Shown piece after piece: positions 48,560 to 57,780 of a stretch of DNA of 64,000 nucleotides. Position numbers and translations under genes: made by a program. The notes beneath the pieces were generated by a model that did no database searches, was not told where the DNA came from, and saw nothing but the letters and a program-made list of their open reading frames with translations. The stretch's first letter is position 1; each line of letters starts with the position of its first letter. This DNA is from Kazachstania africana CBS 2517 (taxonomy: Eukaryota; Ascomycota; Saccharomycetes; Saccharomycetales; Saccharomycetaceae): assembly GCF_000304475.1 (NCBI RefSeq), contig NC_018943.1, forward strand, positions 682,001 through 746,000, written 5' to 3'.

Positions 48560-49443
48560 GCACTACTGTGACCGCTATCTGCTCGCTGTTACCTAATAGA
48601 TCGTCTCTAGTGTCAGAGCATCCCACTGAGCTTTCAGCGTCTATTTGTTGCACATATTTTTTGCAGTGTGCGAAGTAAAACAGATGATAGAACTGGGTAA
48701 CTAATAAAACGTACACTAAATAGCTTATACTGGAATCCCTTCTACATGCTTTTATTAGCTATACAGGACCATCAATACGGTTTTATTATGAAAGAAGGAG
48801 TAATAAACTCTTTCTCTGCTCGTGAAAATGAAAGCTCTTCACACTTAAGTTTTTTCCTTCCCTACGTATGTCAAATGGATACTCGACTGCAACAATCCCT
48901 CCGATCTGCGGCTACTTTGATTCACTGTCCAACCAACATATTGCTTCTGAGTTCTTCCAAGTTTTTGACTCTCTTGTTTTTGGGAATTTTACTAAGTAAT
49001 TTCTTGTAAGCAATATTAGTCAAGGGTTTTGGCAGCAACTATGTTGGGTGGGTTTATATAATTCTTAATAGTTTTTATAGTATTTATACTTATTATATTT
49101 TAAATAATAGTTAATATATTTCTTACAGTTATTTTTAATTTAAGATTAGAACCTAGATGTTCAGACTAGACATGGACGTAGAATCGTGCATTTTCTGGTC
49201 TACATGTTTGAAACTAGAATGTTCTTCTGTTCCTATGATTGCTGCTATGACATTTTTATTACTATTCCCTCCATTAGGATAGAAAAATACTCCCATCTTT
49301 GGAGGCAAAATGCGTAGAGTATAAGAACTATGATACATTCCCTCGGATACAGCTAGATACAAGAGATGTCTGATACCTCAATGGAAATTAGTAAAAAGAC
49401 GGCATATCATCCAATGCTCGCCAACGATTGAAGTCAGTGTCAT
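48560..49443. other. Expanded region between RAD50 and the secreted orphan
   Basis: About 880 bp, very AT-rich at 49050-49145. It includes an ATG-started 87-codon frame at 48746-49009 with no recognisable content, and a minus-strand open stretch at 49153-49377 in the same frame as the orphan gene. RAD50 and NRD1 are direct neighbours in S. cerevisiae, so this is an insertion. I saw no clear LTR or transposase. Confidence 0.45.
49153..49377 (-). pseudogene. Possible decayed 3' extension of the secreted orphan
   Basis: After the TAG at 49446-49444 the same reading frame runs 21 codons to a TGA at 49380-49378, then 74 more codons to a stop. The second stretch has no ATG start of its own at the boundary and looks protein-like. 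It may be the remnant of a longer ancestral product cut by two in-frame stops, or chance. Confidence 0.3.
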
Positions 49444-50292
49444 CTAATTATAAACTTTATACGCGCATTTCACAGGGGAATCACTGCTATTATACCCGGG
49501 AAGGGCGTTGTATTGCAATTGTGTCAAGCAATCTTCCTCCAAACCTAAGACATCATCATATATACCAAGCTGGTCCTCAAATTCGGCTGCGGTGACTCCA
49601 CCTCCATACTGGCACTCTAATATCACTGATCCCGCACCGTTGACATAATAGTCTGACGATAATCCGTCATGCTCCGCCACTTTAGAGGTGTCCTTGGTCA
49701 TGGGTGCTATTTCCCACTCGCCATTGCTAGACATCAGAACCGCTAGCACAGGCAGGGCGGCATTCGCACTAATATTCGAGCGATGCCCATCCATTTCGAC
49801 TATTGCCAGTTGGTCCAGACCGCTAGTTAAGTTGTATACGCTGCGAGCGCTATAGACGAATGTAGAGTTTCCATGATCAAATTGCAATGTCCCGCTGCCG
49901 TCTCTCTTTTCCAAAGTAGTGGTGAAATCAGTTACAGGCGCAAAAACCACCCCACCAATGATTCTCGGTTCTTGCAGGCCTTGCATATCTCTCTTCCACC
50001 ATTCTGTAATTTTACCCAATGCAGCAAGTTCAATCGCCGTCTTAATGATAAGTGTACGGATAGAAGCGGCACAATAATATCCGGACTGTTCTTTATTCAG
50101 CCATTGACTCCAGCAGCTCCCCCATACCGGCTCTAAATTTGTGGTCCATTGAGCTACGGCTGCTGTCATGAGCATAGCTGATTGGGTGTTTGTTAATGAG
50201 ATTGCGTTGGTAACCCACTGGTGCCAGGTAAGTTCCACTGCATATACGGCAACTGTTGGTACAAGTACTAGAATTACGCAGAGAGGTCTCAT
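49444..50292 (-). CDS. Orphan secreted protein with Kex2-type sites
   Basis: I do not recognise this 282-residue protein. It has a strong signal peptide (about residues 1-19), Trp-rich N-terminal third, dibasic Lys-Arg sites at 100-101 and 129-130 that Kex2 could cut, five Cys after the signal (60, 74, 227, 245, 266) and four N-glycosylation sequons (142, 154, 173, 268). No further membrane span is certain. The architecture, a secreted disulfide-linked precursor with Kex2 sites, recalls chromosomally encoded killer-toxin-like precursors or other secreted factors, but no family was identified. By eye it is richer in G+C than its neighbours. It is absent between RAD50 and NRD1 in S. cerevisiae. 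Confidence 0.7.
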   Translation of the reverse strand: MRPLCVILVLVPTVAVYAVELTWHQWVTNAISLTNTQSAMLMTAAVAQWTTNLEPVWGSCWSQWLNKEQSGYYCAASIRTLIIKTAIELAALGKITEWWKRDMQGLQEPRIIGGVVFAPVTDFTTTLEKRDGSGTLQFDHGNSTFVYSARSVYNLTSGLDQLAIVEMDGHRSNISANAALPVLAVLMSSNGEWEIAPMTKDTSKVAEHDGLSSDYYVNGAGSVILECQYGGGVTAAEFEDQLGIYDDVLGLEEDCLTQLQYNALPGYNSSDSPVKCAYKVYN

Positions 50293-50530
50293 ATAGCTAA
50301 ATTGAATGGATATGGTAGAATCTACTTTTGGTATATAGAACCCTCAATTGCAATTATATTACAAAATAAGAAGAGAGGTGATTTTTACTTCTCTAACTAG
50401 AAGAGCAACTCTTCATCTTATGTAACCATCATATGTCTGCAACATATTACTTTTCTGGTTAAACTCTCTGGGGAGAGCAGAAATTATCGTGCCGTAGTCG
50501 TAGTCGACGGCAAGGACTGGGAGGACTGGG

Positions 50531-50541
50531 CGCGTAACGCG
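50531..50541. promoter_or_regulatory. CGCGT-A-ACGCG inverted repeat
   Basis: Two ACGCG cores, each an MCB-type (MluI cell-cycle box) half-site, face each other with one base between. It lies 36 bp upstream of the NRD1 TATA box. Confidence 0.4.
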
Positions 50542-50576
50542 AGAAGAGGAAAATTTTCTTTTGCGAAGGAAAAAAG

Positions 50577-50584
50577 TATAAAAG
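50577..50584 (+). promoter_or_regulatory. TATA box of NRD1
   Basis: TATAAAAG is about 350 bp upstream of the NRD1 ATG, implying an unusually long 5' leader if it is used. Confidence 0.5.
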
Positions 50585-50935
50585 GGAGAACATTTTTATT
50601 CTCTGATTTCTCCTTTTCACATTTTTTTCAAAACTTTTCTTTACAAGAAGTAATAAAAACTCTGATAGATAGATATAGTACGGTTGTAAATCGAAGTATA
50701 TTAATAAGTAGAACTTAAAATTAAGTAAGAACGGATTTTAGAACTGAAAGAGAAGCTGAACCCATTAAAAAAAACTGAAATTTAGAGTGTATTTTTGTCG
50801 TGTTTTATCTTATTTATCTTTCTCTTTTATTAACAGTATTGTTATCAATTGAAAGTAGTATCGTATCTTTTTAAAACCTTTTTTCTAAATCTTCCTTATC
50901 CATAAACCACAGGGAGGAAATAATTCAGTATAAAA

Positions 50936-52684
50936 ATGAGCAATTTTGAAGAAAATGAACGAATGCAGGAATTCGTAAACACCTTGGAATCCTTTAAAGA
51001 ATTAAAATCAGGCATTTCAGGTTCACGTATCAAAAAATTAACGTCGATCGCACTTGATAATCTAATTTTTGAAGAAAATATAGTTACGTTGCTTATAAAT
51101 TATTCCAAAACTTGCGAGGATAACCACAAATTAGGCTCTTTATATATTATTGACTCGATCGGTAGAGCTTATCTGGATATCGCCAGGTCAAACGACGATT
51201 ACATCAAACCCACTGCTAAGGTCGGTACATCAGCTCATGCTATTTATGTCCTTGGAGAAGCAATTCAAGATTTACTATCTGATGCTATCTCAAAGAGTAA
51301 TGAAGATCATAGGGAAAAAATACGTATGCTGATTGACATTTGGGACAGGTCTGGACTTTTTCAGAAAGGCTATCTAAATGCAATTAGAGCAAAATGTTTC
51401 TCAATGGATGAATCTGTTCATTTAGATAACAAGACTAATAATAGTAGTAATAACGAAAATAAAGCAGTTAATGATGACCCTATCAAGAAATCATTAAATG
51501 TATTAAATGACTTACACGCAGGTAAAGAAAATTATACAAACTTACCTGATCTTCAAATTTCAAATGACTTAGTTGCAAACGATGTAGAAACACAGAGAGT
51601 TGCCTTGACCAAGCTTCTTTCAAGCTTACATTACCATTTGAATTCTCAAGCCATTTCAACCAATGAAGAGAAATCTAGAGTCCATGTTTCACCACAAATA
51701 CACAAGACTACGGAGTATGGTAGTAGACGTGAACGTGAAAGAGAAAGATATTCATCTAGAAGAAATAGATCAAGATCTCCAAACTCAAGAATGATGAACC
51801 AGCAGCAGCAACAACAACATCAAAGCCAGCAACCACAATTACCACAGCACATCAACAACAACTTCAGTGCAAACAATCACCATTTATACCCTGATGAAAT
51901 GAATGTCCCTTCAAATGTACATTATAGAAGTAAGCCAGTGAGCTTTGATGCATCTCTACCCCCAAATCACATTAAAGTGTTCAGTAGAACATTATTTATT
52001 GGCGGTGTGCCAAATAATATGAAGGAGTGGGACCTTTCACACTTATTGAGACCATTTGCGGCTGTACAGAGTGTTATCTTAAATAATCACAGAAAGCATG
52101 CTTTTGTTAAAGTCTATTCAAGATCAGAGGCAGAGAACGTTCTCTACAACTTCAATAAGGATGGATCATCACCTTTAAGAACACGTTGGGGCGTTGGTTT
52201 TGGTCCAAGAGATTGCTGTGACTATCAACATGGGTTTAGTATTATTCCAATGCATAGATTAACTGACGCTGACAAGAAATGGTCAGTAAGCGCACAGTGG
52301 GGTGGTACCGCTGGCCAACCTTTAGTTTCCAATATGGTTTTTGAAGAACCAGATATTATGGTGGGAGATGGCGTGTCTTCAAAGGCCATCTCACAAAAGA
52401 TGCCTACCGATTCTTCGAGAAATGGACCTTCTTCTGGTAAGGAAAATAGACAAGATAACTATGGAGGTGTTAACTACGGCTCACCAAATCAATTCTACGG
52501 TCAAATGCAACCAACCCAAGTGCCACCCCCAATGCAACAGCAGGCTCCACCTCCACCAGTTCAAGCGCAAGCTTATAATTATCCACCACAACCACAAGCA
52601 CAAGCGCAAACTCAAAACTTTGACCCTACAGCACAACTAAACTCTTTGATGAACATGTTAAACCAACAACAGCAGCAACACTGA
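50936..52684 (+). CDS. NRD1: RNA-binding termination factor Nrd1
   Basis: The 582-residue protein (S. cerevisiae 575) has a CTD-interacting domain (about 1-150), a Nab3-binding linker, an Arg/Glu/Ser-rich stretch (RERERERYSSRRNRSRS, about 262-278), a central RRM with RTLFIGGVPNN (near residue 349) and HAFVKVYSRSEAENVL, and a Pro/Gln-rich C-terminus. Nrd1 with Nab3 and Sen1 terminates snoRNA and cryptic transcripts. In S. cerevisiae it represses itself by binding its own leader. Start is the first ATG after a long leader. Confidence 0.96.
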   Translation: MSNFEENERMQEFVNTLESFKELKSGISGSRIKKLTSIALDNLIFEENIVTLLINYSKTCEDNHKLGSLYIIDSIGRAYLDIARSNDDYIKPTAKVGTSAHAIYVLGEAIQDLLSDAISKSNEDHREKIRMLIDIWDRSGLFQKGYLNAIRAKCFSMDESVHLDNKTNNSSNNENKAVNDDPIKKSLNVLNDLHAGKENYTNLPDLQISNDLVANDVETQRVALTKLLSSLHYHLNSQAISTNEEKSRVHVSPQIHKTTEYGSRRERERERYSSRRNRSRSPNSRMMNQQQQQQHQSQQPQLPQHINNNFSANNHHLYPDEMNVPSNVHYRSKPVSFDASLPPNHIKVFSRTLFIGGVPNNMKEWDLSHLLRPFAAVQSVILNNHRKHAFVKVYSRSEAENVLYNFNKDGSSPLRTRWGVGFGPRDCCDYQHGFSIIPMHRLTDADKKWSVSAQWGGTAGQPLVSNMVFEEPDIMVGDGVSSKAISQKMPTDSSRNGPSSGKENRQDNYGGVNYGSPNQFYGQMQPTQVPPPMQQQAPPPPVQAQAYNYPPQPQAQAQTQNFDPTAQLNSLMNMLNQQQQQH

Positions 52685-52842
52685 TGCAATGTATTCATAG
52701 TCTTTTTTTCTTCTCTACATATACTTATCAATATAATATTTTTTTTTCACTCTAAATTGTATGATTATTTATTTATCCCTTCAAGCCGAGAAAGTATTGA
52801 CTTCAATGAGAAATAGGATTAAGCCTATCTACAAGAGACACG

Positions 52843-53619
52843 ATGAATTCTAAGATCCCACAGGAGGTTACTATTCGAACCTCGTTACTTCTGTCTAGAA
52901 TTCCGATAGTAGTGTCGAAGCCAACAAAATTTGAGTCCTCGTACAGAGCTTACCAATATGAGTTAGAAAAAAGGCTAATGTGGACTTTTCCAGCATATTA
53001 TTACTTCAAGAAGGGAACCCTATCAGAGCACAAATTTCTTTCCTTACAGAAGAAGCCCATAATCAAAAACCCCAAAGCTTGGTTTCCAAAAGGTGTACCA
53101 GATATTCGACATAATAGAGATCGACGTATGAAACAGGACGTAATATTGCCCCAAAAGGACAATGATAAAGATGACTACCTGACGAGGCCAATTGCAAAGA
53201 ATTCTATAGAAACTGAGGACGATTTACGAGCAAATTATAGTAGTCTCGAAAGAAAGTTGAGAAACAATCTTTATTTGCTTGTTAGGGAAAAGGATACAGG
53301 CTCATGGAAATTACCGTCTTTCGAGGTTCTGAACTCTGAAGATGGAGCAGGATTACATGAAATTGCTGAGAAAGGTCTAAGAGATATTGGCGGTGTAAAT
53401 ATCAACACGTGGACGGTATCAAATAAGCCAGTTAGTGCAATCACAAATTCAAAGAAACAAACTGTTGAGTTTGTCATCAAGTCACATATCTTAGCAGGTA
53501 AGTTCAACCTGAAAAATTCTGATAAATTCACAGACTTTGCTTGGCTAACTAAAATTGAAGCTAAGGATAAAGTGGATAATGATTACTATGAAAAAATAGA
53601 TCATTTGTTGAGTGGTTAG
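52843..53619 (+). CDS. MRPL17: Mitochondrial large-subunit ribosomal protein MrpL17 (mL46)
   Basis: The 258-residue protein (S. cerevisiae 281) carries a Nudix-like fold in its C-terminal half, as mL46 proteins do: LYLLVREKDTGSWKLPSFEVLNSEDG, but without a complete Nudix catalytic box. The N-terminus is weakly basic with a moderate targeting character. Synteny NRD1-MRPL17-TEX1 fits YNL251C-YNL253W. It is convergent with TEX1, 47 bp away. Confidence 0.9.
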   Translation: MNSKIPQEVTIRTSLLLSRIPIVVSKPTKFESSYRAYQYELEKRLMWTFPAYYYFKKGTLSEHKFLSLQKKPIIKNPKAWFPKGVPDIRHNRDRRMKQDVILPQKDNDKDDYLTRPIAKNSIETEDDLRANYSSLERKLRNNLYLLVREKDTGSWKLPSFEVLNSEDGAGLHEIAEKGLRDIGGVNINTWTVSNKPVSAITNSKKQTVEFVIKSHILAGKFNLKNSDKFTDFAWLTKIEAKDKVDNDYYEKIDHLLSG

Positions 53620-53666
53620 TTGTAAGTAAATATTTCATATATAAAAAAGCATGTATATACGTTAAT

Positions 53667-54953
53667 TTAATTATTAAATCTACTTTGTTTGGGTAAATCA
53701 TTCCTTTTATTAACACTATTTCCAAACTTCTTCGGTTTTTTGGAAGAATTTCTGGACGTTTCATTTGAACGGACGTTTGAATGATTATTATTTTTAGATT
53801 TCAATGTTAGCATTTGTTTAGTGACCTCCTGCTTCCATAATTTTAACTCATCATCTGATGTCATGATATGATTATCCAGCGTATCATTTTTACCAGAGAC
53901 TATGTAAAACGATTTATTTGGATGAAACTTCAATATAACGTCCGAGTTAAAGTCTTTTAGGGAGTAAGAGTGCAGCAACTTTGTATCATCCAGGTTATAA
54001 AAGTGGGCTGTCTGATTTTTTAACAAAATAACTAATATTTTACCGAGATAATTGATATCTATCGATGTAATTGAATCTAGCTCATTAATCAGTTTGGAGC
54101 AAGTGAGATCTTTCAGATTCCAGTATGCACACGTTCCATCAGAGGTTCCTGTGAGAAAATATCTGCCCATTGGATCCATCTTTATGGATGTAATAGAGCT
54201 TCTATGTAGTTGTAGATTGAAAAGGCATTTCATGTCATCTTGGTCTACTTCCAAGATAGCTAATTTACCACTTTTGAATCCAATGAAAAGATTAGTTCCT
54301 GAATTTCCCCATGCAATGGAATAGATAGTATCGCTTTCTGAGAGATTGTCAATCTTAAATTTGAACAGAAGCTCAAAATTATTGCTTGCATCAAGCAAGT
54401 AAATGAACTCTGACTTTGTTGTTAAAATAACCAAATTGCCTCTAGGATCAAAGGAACATCTGTTAATTTTAGTCTTTATGGAACCAAAATTCAAAGCTCT
54501 GCAGTTTAACAGTTTTGTATTATTTGAGTTGATATTCCAGACTAAAACCTCGTTACAATTTGAAACAGTAATGAATTCCTTTGTGTTATTAACATTCCAT
54601 GAAATATCTGTAACGAGCCTATCAGATTTGCTCGCATCTTGGACGTATAGTTTTTTGGAATGGTTATTTATCTGCCCATTGCTGATATTATTCCAAACCG
54701 TTAGAGAACCATCCATTCTACTATAGGCAAGAGAATTGCCATCTGGGTGAAACTGCAATGAGAGAACCTCATTCGGTGTAACTGTGTGGAATCTTGAAGT
54801 TGAACGCGTCACTACGTGATTGAATCTATCATCCTCAATTGCTTGTGTATTCTTTCGAAGTAACGTCCCTTCAACGAATTTCTCCGTTATAAGATTGGAT
54901 ACTTTAGTAGTAATCCTCTTGTTATCGAGAAGCTCCATATGCTGACGTATCAT
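53667..54953 (-). CDS. TEX1: TREX complex WD40 protein Tex1
   Basis: The 428-residue protein (S. cerevisiae 422) is a beta-propeller of WD40-like repeats: LSLQFHPDGNSLAYSRMDGSLTVWN, SFDPRGNLVILTT and KMDPMGRYFLTGTSDGTCAYWNL among them. A Lys/Asn/Ser-rich basic tail follows from about residue 375. Tex1 belongs to THO/TREX, coupling transcription and mRNA export. It is divergent from RTC4. Confidence 0.93.
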   Translation of the reverse strand: MIRQHMELLDNKRITTKVSNLITEKFVEGTLLRKNTQAIEDDRFNHVVTRSTSRFHTVTPNEVLSLQFHPDGNSLAYSRMDGSLTVWNNISNGQINNHSKKLYVQDASKSDRLVTDISWNVNNTKEFITVSNCNEVLVWNINSNNTKLLNCRALNFGSIKTKINRCSFDPRGNLVILTTKSEFIYLLDASNNFELLFKFKIDNLSESDTIYSIAWGNSGTNLFIGFKSGKLAILEVDQDDMKCLFNLQLHRSSITSIKMDPMGRYFLTGTSDGTCAYWNLKDLTCSKLINELDSITSIDINYLGKILVILLKNQTAHFYNLDDTKLLHSYSLKDFNSDVILKFHPNKSFYIVSGKNDTLDNHIMTSDDELKLWKQEVTKQMLTLKSKNNNHSNVRSNETSRNSSKKPKKFGNSVNKRNDLPKQSRFNN

Positions 54954-55328
54954 GTCCTATCTTAAGTATATTTTCCACCTATGGCTTGTCTATTCGAGTT
55001 GACTGTTTCGTCTAAATTCCTGACCGGTTTATCGACAGTGTTATATTTTCAATGTTGCCAGATTGGCTTTGCGTAAGTAGAGATACTGCAGTTAAGAGGA
55101 GTGAAAAGCTGATATTTTGGAGCAAAACCTTGTATATGCACGGAATATATAACCAATCAAGAGTGTTGGAAGATCTCTAAATCTAAAGAACTAAGAGTTA
55201 CAAGTTTGTGTAGTCCATGCTCATCGCAAAAATTTTTCAAAATGATAAAATTTTCAACTCATTATGATACTATTCATAGGAAGGCCATCTGAAAGTGACC
55301 TTCTCACTTGTATTATACACATTAATCA
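54954..55328. other. Divergent intergenic region TEX1-RTC4
   Basis: About 375 bp. CTCATCGC at 55219-55226 and AAAAATTTTT at 55228-55237 resemble a PAC and RRPE pair. No gene seen. Confidence 0.5.
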
Positions 55329-56462
55329 ATGAGATCTGAACATTTGACAAGGAAAACTGCCATATATAGCACAAAGCCAGGAAGTATCCCGTTTAAACGA
55401 AGGAAATGCAATGATAAAAATGGGAATTCCAACGAATTGAAAAGTTTGGACAAATTTGAACAAACCAAAATAGCCAAATATGAGATTTCTGCCTTAGATA
55501 CCGAAATATCGTTAGAATCAGACGCTCACGACTCGAGTAGTGATACTGATAGATCTGCCAGAAGTGGTAAGAAGGGCGAATTGAAAGATGGCAATAAGGG
55601 AAATGAATCAAGCAGTGACAGTGAAATTGATTCTTTTTTAAGTGATATCAACACAAGCATTCAACAAAGTCTCACTCAAGGACAGGATCTTGGTAATGTG
55701 AGAATTGTGAAAAATAAGAAGTTTGAGTTGTCAGATGATGATGAAGAAGACGCTAGTGACTTGGAACTGAACAGCATGAAACAAGACTCCAATAAAGATC
55801 TCGAGGAAGATCCTCGAGCAAAATATAAAAGAAGACTAAAATTGAGAAAATCATACATAAAAAGGTTCGACATACCGACAATATTATATTCTGATGACTT
55901 AGTCTCGAAATGTGAAGGGCATTTTAAAATAGTGCCATATATCCTAGAGGGAAAGATAGGCTCGATGTATTATCAACTGGCTAAGGAAGCATTCAAAAAT
56001 TCGAAAAAAGCATATTTATCAGCAGAAGAGTTCAGAGAAATGGATCTTTTGAAATTCATCGCTGGGTTCTATGGCTTGAAAAGACAGTTAGTCATAGGAG
56101 AGGAAATCGTCAAAAGATTCAAACCCATGCTGGTCAAAAACAAATCACCAACGGTAAAATGGTGGGGAGCAACTGATTTTGCTAGTTATGTGCTAGCACC
56201 CGAGGTATTGTCATCTTTGTGTATTGAAGAAATGGGATTACTCAAAAATAATGATAAGAAAATAGGTGAGCTTTATAATAAAGAGAAATACCTGGATAAG
56301 AGGGAGAAAGTGTTTAAAATTTTCAGAAAAACCGTGGAATTTGGATTACAGGTAAGTGATGTAGACCCTCTAGAACGATGGGAGATCGCCACCGAACGAG
56401 AACTTTTGGAATCATTGAATTTGAATCTAGATAAATATTCCAGCACATGCTGGCAGCGTTAG
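55329..56462 (+). CDS. RTC4: Rtc4-like protein (restriction of telomere capping)
   Basis: The 377-residue protein (S. cerevisiae 401) has a basic N-terminus, an acidic Ser/Asp-rich middle (about 58-165) and a C-terminal RTC4 domain from about residue 185 to the end, with FKIVPYILEGKIGSMYYQLA, LLKFIAGFYGLKRQ and WWGATDFASYVLAPEVL. The domain is fungal; its biochemical role is unknown, but mutants relieve telomere-capping defects in S. cerevisiae. Identification comes from the domain pattern and order TEX1-RTC4-GIS2. Confidence 0.9.
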   Translation: MRSEHLTRKTAIYSTKPGSIPFKRRKCNDKNGNSNELKSLDKFEQTKIAKYEISALDTEISLESDAHDSSSDTDRSARSGKKGELKDGNKGNESSSDSEIDSFLSDINTSIQQSLTQGQDLGNVRIVKNKKFELSDDDEEDASDLELNSMKQDSNKDLEEDPRAKYKRRLKLRKSYIKRFDIPTILYSDDLVSKCEGHFKIVPYILEGKIGSMYYQLAKEAFKNSKKAYLSAEEFREMDLLKFIAGFYGLKRQLVIGEEIVKRFKPMLVKNKSPTVKWWGATDFASYVLAPEVLSSLCIEEMGLLKNNDKKIGELYNKEKYLDKREKVFKIFRKTVEFGLQVSDVDPLERWEIATERELLESLNLNLDKYSSTCWQR

Positions 56463-57215
56463 TCATATAATGCTCTGGCTTGTTTTTTGCATATCTCACC
56501 ATTGATTTCATTTTCGGCATGGTTTCATGAAAAGAGCAACCCTCCAGGTCTCGGTCCTTTGTCTTAGTCAATTTAACTGGCTTATGCTGGGTCCTTTACA
56601 CGGGTATATATAGATTTCATTAATTACATTAGTGTTGAGTGGAGAAATACATTCGACAATGGTGGAATATTAGTTTTATGTTTTTTGAAGCATCTACTTG
56701 ATGTAACGTGGGCCGGCACGCAATAATAAGAAAGTTTACGCACTTCAACCCATACAACGACCTCCGAGAGTACTTCCAAACAACAACTCCCGCAACAGCA
56801 AATCGAAGAGTACGGGCCACAATGCGAGCAAACACGTTATCTTCTTCCATACGATAAAATATCCATATTCGCAAAAGGGCATCGAAACTTCCAAATCGAG
56901 CCTCATAGCATGAGAAGATGATGAAGCTTCTCGAGCATTTTCATTTGCTAATTCAACTTCCACGCTAGCGACCAGAGCTTGGCCAATAATGCTGCTGAGC
57001 TGGCAATAATAACCATCAGAATGGGTTGTCTGCGACGCTGTCACGATGTCAGAAAGTGGGTGGTAGTATCATCTGAAACGAAGTCCATCTGTGAAAAAAA
57101 AACTTCGCAGAGTAAGAAACTTCAGTGTTAAAGATATAGGACACTTAACAATAATTTGTAAGCTAACTTGAAACTGTCGACGTCTCATTTTTGAACACCA
57201 GAACAATTAAGGATA
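56463..57215. other. Intergenic region RTC4-GIS2
   Basis: About 750 bp. Two overlapping minus-strand frames (56629-56874, 56745-57044) lack good starts and recognisable content. An exact ARS-consensus match, TTTTATGTTTT, is at 56674-56684. No tRNA boxes seen. Confidence 0.45.
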
Positions 57216-57695
57216 ATGTCATCTCAAAAAGCTTGTTATATTTGCGGTAAGTTGGGCCATTTAGCAGAAGATTGTGATTCTGAAAAATTATGTTACAACT
57301 GTAATAAACCAGGTCACGTCCAATCAGAATGCACAGAGCCAAGGACTGTAAGTAATAAGCAATGTTACAATTGTGGAGAAACTGGCCATATTCAATCTGA
57401 ATGTACCGTTCAACGTTGTTATAACTGTAACGAAGTTGGCCACATTTCCAGAGACTGTGATCAACCAAAGAGATTCAACAACAATAACAACAAGAGATTC
57501 AATTCTAGATTATCCTGTTACAAGTGCGGTGGCCCAAACCATATGGCTAAGGACTGTAGATCTGCTGAAGTCAAGTGTTATACCTGTGGTAGATTTGGTC
57601 ATGTAGCCAAGGACTGTTCAGCTGATCCAAATGAAAAGGTTTGCTACAAGTGTAACGAGGCTGGCCACATCTCCAGAGACTGTCCTGCTCAGTAA
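57216..57695 (+). CDS. GIS2: CCHC zinc-knuckle protein Gis2 (CNBP ortholog)
   Basis: The 159-residue protein (S. cerevisiae 153) consists of seven CX2CX4HX4C knuckles, for example CYNCGETGHIQSEC and CYKCNEAGHISRDC, separated by short linkers; the linker after the fourth is Asn/Arg-rich. Gis2 associates with mRNA and translation machinery and with stress granules. All seven knuckles keep their four ligands. Confidence 0.97.
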   Translation: MSSQKACYICGKLGHLAEDCDSEKLCYNCNKPGHVQSECTEPRTVSNKQCYNCGETGHIQSECTVQRCYNCNEVGHISRDCDQPKRFNNNNNKRFNSRLSCYKCGGPNHMAKDCRSAEVKCYTCGRFGHVAKDCSADPNEKVCYKCNEAGHISRDCPAQ

Positions 57696-57780
57696 ATGAA
57701 ATTGTAATATTATACGTTTAAGTTTATTTACATTTGTAATTTTTTTTAGTATCTATATGATATATATTCTACAACATTTA

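Larger units (their letters stand above)
50293..50935. other. NRD1 promoter and long leader
   Basis: This region holds a G+C-rich stretch at 50490-50545, a CGCGT-A-ACGCG inverted repeat, a TATA box, then some 300 bp of leader with repeated GTAA/GTAG and TCTT motifs, the Nrd1 and Nab3 recognition tetramers. Confidence 0.55.

Noticed and set aside
48746..49009. ATG-started 87-codon frame near the RAD50 promoter
   Set aside because: No domain, no synteny support, and a frame of this length is expected by chance in this much intergenic DNA.
49045..49150. Solo LTR suggested by TGTTGGG and very AT-rich sequence
   Set aside because: No matching CAACA end, primer-binding site or flanking duplication could be found.
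56629..57044. Overlapping minus-strand frames in the RTC4-GIS2 gap
   Set aside because: The longer frame (56745-57044) starts at GTG, neither shows a recognisable motif, and they overlap each other in different phases.
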